Shown here: in pieces, positions 59,079 through 64,000 of the stretch | Layout of the letters: every line of letters starts with the position of its first letter | How positions within the stretch are numbered: position 1 is the stretch's first letter | Assembly: GCA_963833505.1 (NCBI GenBank) | Contig: CAWHYG010000005.1 | Span: 620,001 to 684,000 of the forward strand | Direction of reading: 5' to 3' | From: CAWHYG01 sp963833505 | Lineage (GTDB): Bacteria; Eisenbacteria; RBG-16-71-46; CAIMUX01 | DNA length: 64,000 bases | Made by a program: the position numbers and the translations under genes | Notes under the pieces: model-generated | What the model was told of the DNA's origin: nothing | The model's database searches: none | The model's input: only the letters and a program-made list of their open reading frames with translations

Positions 59079-60221
59079 CTACCTGTAGGAGTGTTTGATC
59101 CTCCCCCAGCTCATGATGGTCACGGGAACCGGACTGCTGCATCCCACCGGCAGCGCCCCGATCAGTCCACACCCTCCCGAGTGTGCAGGTGCACAGGGTG
59201 AGTCGGCGTTGATTGTGTAGTCGCCTCCCACCCGGTTACAGAACAGTGGGTCTTCGTTGATGTTGCCGTTCGTATTATACTGTCCGGCAATGCAGTCGCT
59301 CCAATTGTAGAAGTATCCGAAGATGTCGCAGCATGAGAGCAAAGGTGCGGCGCCTCCGGCGCAGGTCACGGCTGGAGCATCGCTATTCCAGGAGGCCATG
59401 ATCACATGGTCGAGGGCGGGAGAGGAGGCGTTGAAGCAGAGCGCGCCGGCGCCGGATGTACACCAGTTGTCGTAGAAGGTGCAGTGGCTCACCCGCGCGT
59501 TAGAGCCGGAGTAGAACGCCATCGCCCCGGCCCCGCCCTCATTCACGTTGTTGTTGTCGAAGACGCAACCCGTGAGCGTGGGCGAGGAGCTGTTGCACTC
59601 GATCCCGCCCACTCCGACCGTGGCATCGTTCCCGAAGAACACACAGCCCACTAGTGCGGCGTTCGAGTTCCCGTCGCAGGACAGGGCGCCTGCCCCGCCC
59701 CCGTTCACACCATTACCGTCGAACCGACAGTTCTCAAGGACGGGAGATGAGCCGCTCGCGCAGGCCATCGCGCCCGTGCCCTCGGTGGCATCATTGTTCT
59801 GGATGACGCAGTTCCGTATCGCCGGTGAACTGCCCGCGCAGTAGATGGCGGCGGGTCCTTGGAAGGCATCTCCATTTGCGATGGTCACGCCCTCCAGCAC
59901 GCTCGACGGCCCCTCCCCACTCGTGAAGTTGAACGCCCGACTGTTGTCCTGCAGATCGATCACGCATCTGGTCGGATCTCCGCACGCTGACGTGACCGTG
60001 ATCGCCTTTCCCTGGTAGCTGATGTTGATGTTCCCTCCGGCCGCGGTGAACGGCACGTCGCAGCAGAGCTCAATCACGTCGCCGTTTGCCGCGGCCGTGA
60101 TGGCGGACTGAATCGTCGTGTAGTCTCCACTCCCGTCGGGGCAGACCTTGTAGACGGCCGCCGATGACGCGAGAGGCGTGAGTATCATAACGACGGCTAG
60201 AGCAACCACAGGTAATCGCAT
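59079..60221 (-). CDS. Secreted Cys-rich right-handed beta-helix protein
   Basis: The product has 380 residues from the ATG at 60221 (GGAGGTT six bases upstream). A signal peptide (MRLPVVALAVVMILTPLASSA) is followed by VCPDGSGDYTTIQSAITAAANGDVIELC, the usual start of pectin-lyase-like beta-helix proteins. Repeated rungs of about 24 residues carry the pattern SSPxLxxCxFxxN (AIRNCVIQNN, VLENCRFDGN, ALVGCVFFGN, TLTGCVFDNN, RVSHCTFYDN). Cysteine recurs at one ladder position, with two CC pairs. No catalytic lyase residues are evident. The C-terminus (VPVTIMSWGRIKHSYR) lacks a FlgD domain. The group II intron is inserted just upstream of its ribosome-binding site. Confidence 0.82.
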   Translation of the reverse strand: MRLPVVALAVVMILTPLASSAAVYKVCPDGSGDYTTIQSAITAAANGDVIELCCDVPFTAAGGNINISYQGKAITVTSACGDPTRCVIDLQDNSRAFNFTSGEGPSSVLEGVTIANGDAFQGPAAIYCAGSSPAIRNCVIQNNDATEGTGAMACASGSSPVLENCRFDGNGVNGGGAGALSCDGNSNAALVGCVFFGNDATVGVGGIECNSSSPTLTGCVFDNNNVNEGGAGAMAFYSGSNARVSHCTFYDNWCTSGAGALCFNASSPALDHVIMASWNSDAPAVTCAGGAAPLLSCCDIFGYFYNWSDCIAGQYNTNGNINEDPLFCNRVGGDYTINADSPCAPAHSGGCGLIGALPVGCSSPVPVTIMSWGRIKHSYR

Positions 60222-60595
60222 GAAGAACCTCCGTGCGCCGGTCAAACCGGCGAGGTGAAGTGAATGAAAGAGTCATACATCGAAGGGCCAGCCACCCACG
60301 ATGGCCCCGAGTCATGCGCTGTCGGCCGCGAGGCCGGGAGTGAAGCGTTGACAGGGGTACGGGCGGGCCGGGTATTGAACCGCGTAATCCATGAATCACT
60401 TCGGGGTGCCGACGCTGTGGAGGTTAGCGGAAGGCCACACCCTGGGCGTCGCCATGGCGAGACGCCGAGGGACCCCGCGCGGTCAGAGGCCCTGAGCACG
60501 TTCGGAGTCACCTTGCATGGGAACCGGGAGATCCCGCCCTCGTCTGGAAGCAGGGTATGCCCAGACCGCATCGGGAAGCCGAAAGGCGCACGCCG

Positions 60596-62092
60596 ATGAT
60601 GGACGAAGGTGGGAGGTCGGACCGACCCGTAGTACCGGGGAAGTCGCCGAACGGTGCCGGGCGACCGGTGGCGGAGGTGATGGAGGGAAGGGGTCGGGCC
60701 AAGGGGAACTCGCTCGAAGCCGACACGCACCGGACACAGAGCCGGGAGTGCGTGCCCAGCGGACTGGAGCGGGTACGACAGGCGGCAAGAAAGGACAGGA
60801 AACAGCGGTTCACCACGCTCCTGCACCATGTCTACGACGTGGATCGACTGCGCGCGGGCTACTTCGCCCTGAAGAAGAACGCGGCGGCAGGAATCGACGG
60901 CGAGACCTGGCAGCACTACGGGGAAAACTTGGAAGAGAACCTCCGAGACCTTTCCGAAAGGCTGAAGCGAGGAGCGTATCGGGCGAAGCCGGTTCGGCGA
61001 GCGTACATCCCCAAGACCGACGGGCGGCAGCGGCCGCTCGGAGTTCCGACGCTGGAGGACAAGATCGTCCAGCGTGCGGTGGTCGAGGTGTTGAACGCCA
61101 TCTACGAAATCGACTTCCTCGGATTTTCCTATGGTTCCCGACCGGGACGCAGCCCGCATCAAGCGCTGGATGCACTCACGGTCGGGATCGAACGGAAGAA
61201 GGTGAGCTGGGTGCTCGACGCCGACATCCGGTCGTTCTTCGATACCCTCGACCATGGATGGCTGCGGAAATTCATCGAGCACCGGATCGCGGACCAGCGG
61301 GTCGTGCGCTTGATCCTGAAGTGGCTCAAGGCCGGCGTGCTGGAGGAGGGGAAGCGCATCGCCGGGAGGGTGGGCACGGTTCAGGGCGGGTCGATCAGTC
61401 CCCTCCTGGCCAACGTCTACCTGCATTATGCTCTCGACCTGTGGATCCAGCGATGGAGAACGAAGCAAGCGCGCGGCGACGTGGTCGTGGTGCGTTTTGT
61501 CGATGACTTCGTGGTTGGGTTCCAGCATCGAGACGTGGCCGAGCGGTTCCTGGTCGAGCTGCGCGAACGCTTCGCAAAGTTCGGGCTGGAGCTGCACCCG
61601 GAAAAGACCCGCCTGATCGAGTTCGGTCGCTTCGCCGAGAAGAACCGACGCGATCGGGGGGACGGGAAGCCCCCGACCTTCAACTTCCTTGGCTTCACGC
61701 ACATCTGCGGGAAGACCCGGCAGGGGAAGTTCACGGTGCTGCGGCAGACGATGCGCCAGCGGTGGCAGGCGAAGCTCAAGGAGATCGGCAGCGAACTCCG
61801 GAGGCGACTGCACGACCCCGTCCCGGACCAAGGAGCCTACCTGCGGACGGTCCTGCTCGGGCACTACCGCTATTACGGGGTGCCTCGAAACGGACCGGCC
61901 CTCTCGGCCTTCCGCAACGCGGTGTCCTGGCGATGGGGGCGGAGTCTCCGCCGCCGAAGTCAGAAGACGCGGCTCACGGTCGTCCGATGGAAACGCCTGG
62001 TGACTCAATGGCTCCCCATTCCCCGGATCTGTCAACCCTGGCCCAATCAGCGCCTGGGCGTGATGACCCAAGGTGGGAGCCGGATGCGGTAG
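60596..62092 (+). CDS. ltrA: Group II intron-encoded reverse transcriptase/maturase
   Basis: The product has 498 residues from MMDEGGRSDRPVVPGKSPN, the N-terminus typical of this intron family (an upstream ATG at 60557 and a downstream one at 60680 are possible). RT blocks include GVDGETW-like AGIDGETWQHY, KPVRRAYIPKTDGRQRPLG, DKIVQRAVVEVLN, FLGFSYGSRPGRSPHQAL, VLDADIRSFFDTLDH and GSISPLLANVYLHY. The active site is VRFVDDFVVGFQ, with FVDD where relatives usually have FADD or YADD. The maturase/X domain ends PNQRLGVMTQGGSRMR. No HNH endonuclease follows. The stop codon lies inside domain V, as in close relatives. It promotes splicing and retrohoming. Confidence 0.94.
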   Translation: MMDEGGRSDRPVVPGKSPNGAGRPVAEVMEGRGRAKGNSLEADTHRTQSRECVPSGLERVRQAARKDRKQRFTTLLHHVYDVDRLRAGYFALKKNAAAGIDGETWQHYGENLEENLRDLSERLKRGAYRAKPVRRAYIPKTDGRQRPLGVPTLEDKIVQRAVVEVLNAIYEIDFLGFSYGSRPGRSPHQALDALTVGIERKKVSWVLDADIRSFFDTLDHGWLRKFIEHRIADQRVVRLILKWLKAGVLEEGKRIAGRVGTVQGGSISPLLANVYLHYALDLWIQRWRTKQARGDVVVVRFVDDFVVGFQHRDVAERFLVELRERFAKFGLELHPEKTRLIEFGRFAEKNRRDRGDGKPPTFNFLGFTHICGKTRQGKFTVLRQTMRQRWQAKLKEIGSELRRRLHDPVPDQGAYLRTVLLGHYRYYGVPRNGPALSAFRNAVSWRWGRSLRRRSQKTRLTVVRWKRLVTQWLPIPRICQPWPNQRLGVMTQGGSRMR

Positions 62093-62110
62093 TCCCGCTC
62101 GTCCGGTTCT
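62077..62110 (+). ncRNA. Group II intron domain V (catalytic RNA hairpin)
   Basis: GAGCCGGATGCGG, a TAGT tetraloop, then CCCGC-TC-GTCCGGTTC gives the conserved 34-base two-part stem with its AGC triad and two-base bulge. It binds the catalytic metal ions for splicing. The maturase stop (TAG, 62090-62092) falls in its loop. Confidence 0.85.
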
Positions 62111-62149
62111 GTGGAGGGGGCTATGGGTGACCATGGTTCCTACTCCGAC

Positions 62150-62559
62150 TCCCAGTGGGATTGACTGTCTCACTTCCAGAGCCACCAAGAAATGCCATCG
62201 GCCCTCAGACCCCTTTCGGCCCCCAGAACGGATCGGTGTAAGCAGAGGCCCGTGTCAACCGCCAGCCGACTCTTCGGTCCGTTCGTCAGGTCTACCCGAC
62301 TCTCGCGCCCGTCCGACTTTTCCGGATCCGGGGCATGAGTCGCCGAAGGTGAATCGCGCGAGACGGCGGAAACCCCTCAAGGTGTTTTCGAGAATCGAGA
62401 CTTTTTTCGGAGATGAGGATGCGACACACAGTCGCTGATCAGGCAAGGGCGCGCGGGCCCTTCGCCGCACCCGCGGCCGTCGGCTTCGGAGAGCGCAGCC
62501 AGGCGACCCGTTGCCGTGGCCCTGGCCACCCGCACGCGTTGGAGTCCCACTCAACTCCT
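62150..62559. other. Spacer between intron and rsgA remnant
   Basis: About 410 bases. Base composition is locally mixed, with a T-run at about 62401-62407. I recognise no gene, RNA or intron fragment here. The 3' exon of the intron starts at about 62150. Confidence 0.35.
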
Positions 62560-62856
62560 CTGGGTGGACGACGGCAGCCTGAACGCGGGGTTCGAGGACG
62601 TCGAGGCCACGGCCGCTGGCTGCCGGTTCCGGGATTGCCGGCCCGAAAAAGCGAGCCGGGCTTCGCCGTGCAGGCGGCGCTTGAATCGGGGGCGCTTTCC
62701 GCCGGGCGCATGGATGGATACCGCAAACTCCGCCGCGAGGTGCGCCTTCTCGAAAGCAAGCAGAGCGCTCGCGCTCGATGGGAAGAGCAGGCGCGCTGGA
62801 AGCGGATCACCCGGTCGGTCCGGGAACACATGCGGATGAAGTACGGAGAGCCGTAG
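62560..62856 (+). pseudogene. Decayed duplicate of the rsgA 3' end
   Basis: The sequence corresponds to residues about 258-354 of RsgA at 55203-56267 (bases about 55976-56267). WVDDGSLNAGFEDVEATAAGCRFRDC is in one frame. Two extra bases near 62645-62650 then shift to the frame giving EPGFAVQAALESGALSAGRMDGYRKLRREVR and the same C-terminus ITRSVREHMRMKYGEP. Zinc ligands His285 and Cys291 have become Pro and Phe. The last 77 bases differ from rsgA at one or two positions, whereas upstream parts are more divergent. There is no promoter, start or GTPase core, so it is nonfunctional. Confidence 0.9.
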
Positions 62857-62952
62857 CGGGAGGTCACCGCAGTATAGAGAGCCCGCGCTGAGCCCGGACA
62901 CGAGGCCGTCCCCACCGAGGAGAAACGGCCTCGAGCGCGGTTCAGGCCGTCC

Positions 62953-63948
62953 TCATTCGAGAACCAGCCACCTGGCCGTTTTCTGCCCGGATGGCGCCTC
63001 CATCCGCACGTAGTAGCTGCCGCTCGGTAGCGGATAGCCCAGCCGGTCTCGGACATCCCATCGCTCCTGCCGGACACCGGCCTTCAGCCCGGCGAGGATG
63101 TTCCACGCTACCTCGCGCCCGGTCGGGTCGAAGACCCGGAGCGTCACGTCACCGCTCCTGGGCAAGCCCAGCGACAGGTTCATCACTCCGTTCCCGGGGT
63201 TCGGACGCACCCGCAGTGCCAGACTCACAGCCGCCGCCTGCGCGGACACCGGGCCGAACCGGCCGATCGAGCTGGTCGGGCGAAAACTCTCGACGTCGTC
63301 GTCGTATCGAACACCCGGGTCGACGGCGGTGTCCAGGTACCGACAGGACTGCCCACAGCTCGGAACGCTCGGGGCGATGCAGGTCCACTCTGCATCCACT
63401 CCCCGTGCCCCATCGACACGCCGGTAGACCTTGAACCCGCTCAACCCGGTCCATCAGCAGTCCTCCAGGAAACCAGGATCCCATCCCGCTGGACGGTCGC
63501 CGCTGGCTGCAAGAGTACCGGCGTGCTGTCGTCGATGATGTAGAACCAGTTGCCCGACTGCGGATCCGACCGGACGACGTGACCCAGTCCATCGCGCGCT
63601 ACGACGCGCCAATAGTAGAGCTGGCGTGTCTTCAAGGAGTCGGGCGGGAACACGAGGAACGTGTCGGGGCCCGCGGAAGCGGAGTCGGCGTTGGTTCGCG
63701 CCCGCGAAACCAAAAGCGCCGGCGATCAAGGCGCCAAGGCCTAGCGCTTCAACGGCGTCGCGTTGATCCGAGCCCGTTCGGCCAAGCATCGACGCCCTGG
63801 CCCCACTGGCGTTCGTGGAATCGGGCCGGCTACCGGACGAGGCATTGGGACCGTGCGTGTTCAGTTCGCGCCAGGAAGCGCAGCCGAGTGAAGACAGGCC
63901 CATCAGGGCCAAGACTGCCACCGCGGTCCACTTGCACGATGACTTCAT
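62953..63948 (-). pseudogene. Lipoprotein with fibronectin-III-like and FlgD-like domains, split by two frameshifts
   Basis: Read together, three segments make one protein of about 330 residues. Segment one (from the ATG at 63948): MKSSCKWTAVAVLALMGLSSLGC, a clear lipobox. Segment two, in another frame from about 63720: RARTNADSASAGPDTFLVF and LYYWRVVARDGLGHVVRSDPQSG, fibronectin-III-like. Segment three, back in the first frame from 63444: SGFKVYRR, then PNPGNGVMNLSLGLP, VTLRVFDPTGREV and LGYPLPSGSYYVRM, a FlgD-like C-terminal domain. The segment two/three junction is TTGA (stop TGA overlapping a TTG). The two shifts compensate. Real decay and assembly error are both possible. Confidence 0.75.
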
Positions 63949-64000
63949 CTTCGATCCTCCGTCAAATTTGAAAGGATCCCGGAATCTCAAGACATCTGGC

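Larger units (their letters stand above)
60233..62149 (+). mobile_element. Complete group II intron
   Basis: The 5' end matches the GTGCG rule (GTGCGCCGG at 60233) and starts with a hairpin GCCGG-TCAAA-CCGGC. About 360 bases of GC-rich, structured domain I-III sequence lead into the maturase frame. A typical domain V (62077-62110) and a domain VI hairpin (CTATGGGT-GA-CCATGG region) are followed by CTACTCCGAC at 62140-62149. The total is about 1.9 kb. The boundaries are read by eye from family conventions. The element is inserted antisense to, and just upstream of, the beta-helix gene. Confidence 0.85.

Noticed and set aside
60242..62188. 648-codon minus-strand frame opposite the intron
   Set aside because: It is the complement of a canonical maturase and of structured intron RNA.
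56267..62856. Prophage or integrative element with an integrase
   Set aside because: No recombinase, phage structural gene or tRNA is present in the interval. Only the duplicated rsgA end suggests integration, so an intact element is not claimed.

Overview
The window is GC-rich (about two thirds G+C by eye) and densely packed bacterial chromosome. The gene content suggests an aerobic, deep-branching member of the FCB superphylum or a neighbour (Candidatus Eisenbacteria, Krumholzibacteriota and Gemmatimonadota are the groups I would test first). The reasons are an alternative complex III fused to an A2-type caa3 oxidase operon, secreted FG-GAP/VCBS proteins with FlgD-like C-terminal domains, ECF sigma/kinase-TPR pairs, a bacterial tricorn protease and paired GH57 enzymes. 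The phylum call is inference; there is no rRNA or tRNA gene that I can see.

Layout. 1-3.3 kb: the 3' part of a DUF3179 gene converging on a large lipoprotein gene. 3.6-8.4 kb: an ECF sigma factor overlapping a Ser/Thr kinase-ATPase-TPR regulator, whose 3' end runs into the remnant of a DUF4143-type ATPase. 8.7-23.4 kb (minus strand): one long respiratory operon, actABCDEF - SCO - coxB - coxA - coxC - subunit IV - second subunit III. It encodes a quinol:cytochrome c/oxygen electron-transfer chain and is preceded by a good sigma-70-like promoter and a 19-bp tandem repeat with 16 copies. 24-27.3 kb: a PglC-like sugar-phosphate transferase and a PglD/NeuD-like acetyltransferase, convergent with an acyl carrier protein and an AMP-forming acyl ligase. 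27.8-35.2 kb: a three-gene alpha-glucan unit (GH57/DUF3536, a Rho-N/DUF4912 protein, GH57/DUF1957 branching enzyme). 35.7-42.2 kb: an FG-GAP repeat protein, a PAS-GGDEF protein, a rhodanese-methyltransferase fusion and a BaiN/HI0933-type flavoprotein. 42.3-47.9 kb (minus): an ECF sigma/anti-sigma operon with three exported proteins. 48.3-54.8 kb: a divergent RelA/SpoT-like protein, a lipoate-ligase-like protein without its catalytic lysine, and a tricorn protease. 54.9-64 kb: rsgA with its own promoter and leader, then about 6.3 kb holding a second FG-GAP protein, a right-handed beta-helix protein and a complete group II intron. This stretch is closed by a decayed second copy of the rsgA 3' end and then a disrupted FlgD-domain lipoprotein gene.

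Three themes run through the window. First, low-complexity, often tandemly repeated Ala/Gly/Pro-rich segments are inserted into otherwise conserved proteins (DUF3179, ActB, ActD, SCO, oxidase subunit III, the DUF4912 protein). Second, several genes are broken by single-base shifts (kinase 5' end, coxB, the last lipoprotein). These may be assembly errors or real decay, and read-level checking is needed before any physiological conclusion. Third, genes are tightly coupled by ATGA-type overlaps. No CRISPR array, phage or defence island was found. The least conventional loci are the RelA-like/lipoate-ligase-like pair, the rsgA-flanked island, and the GH57-DUF4912-GH57 unit.
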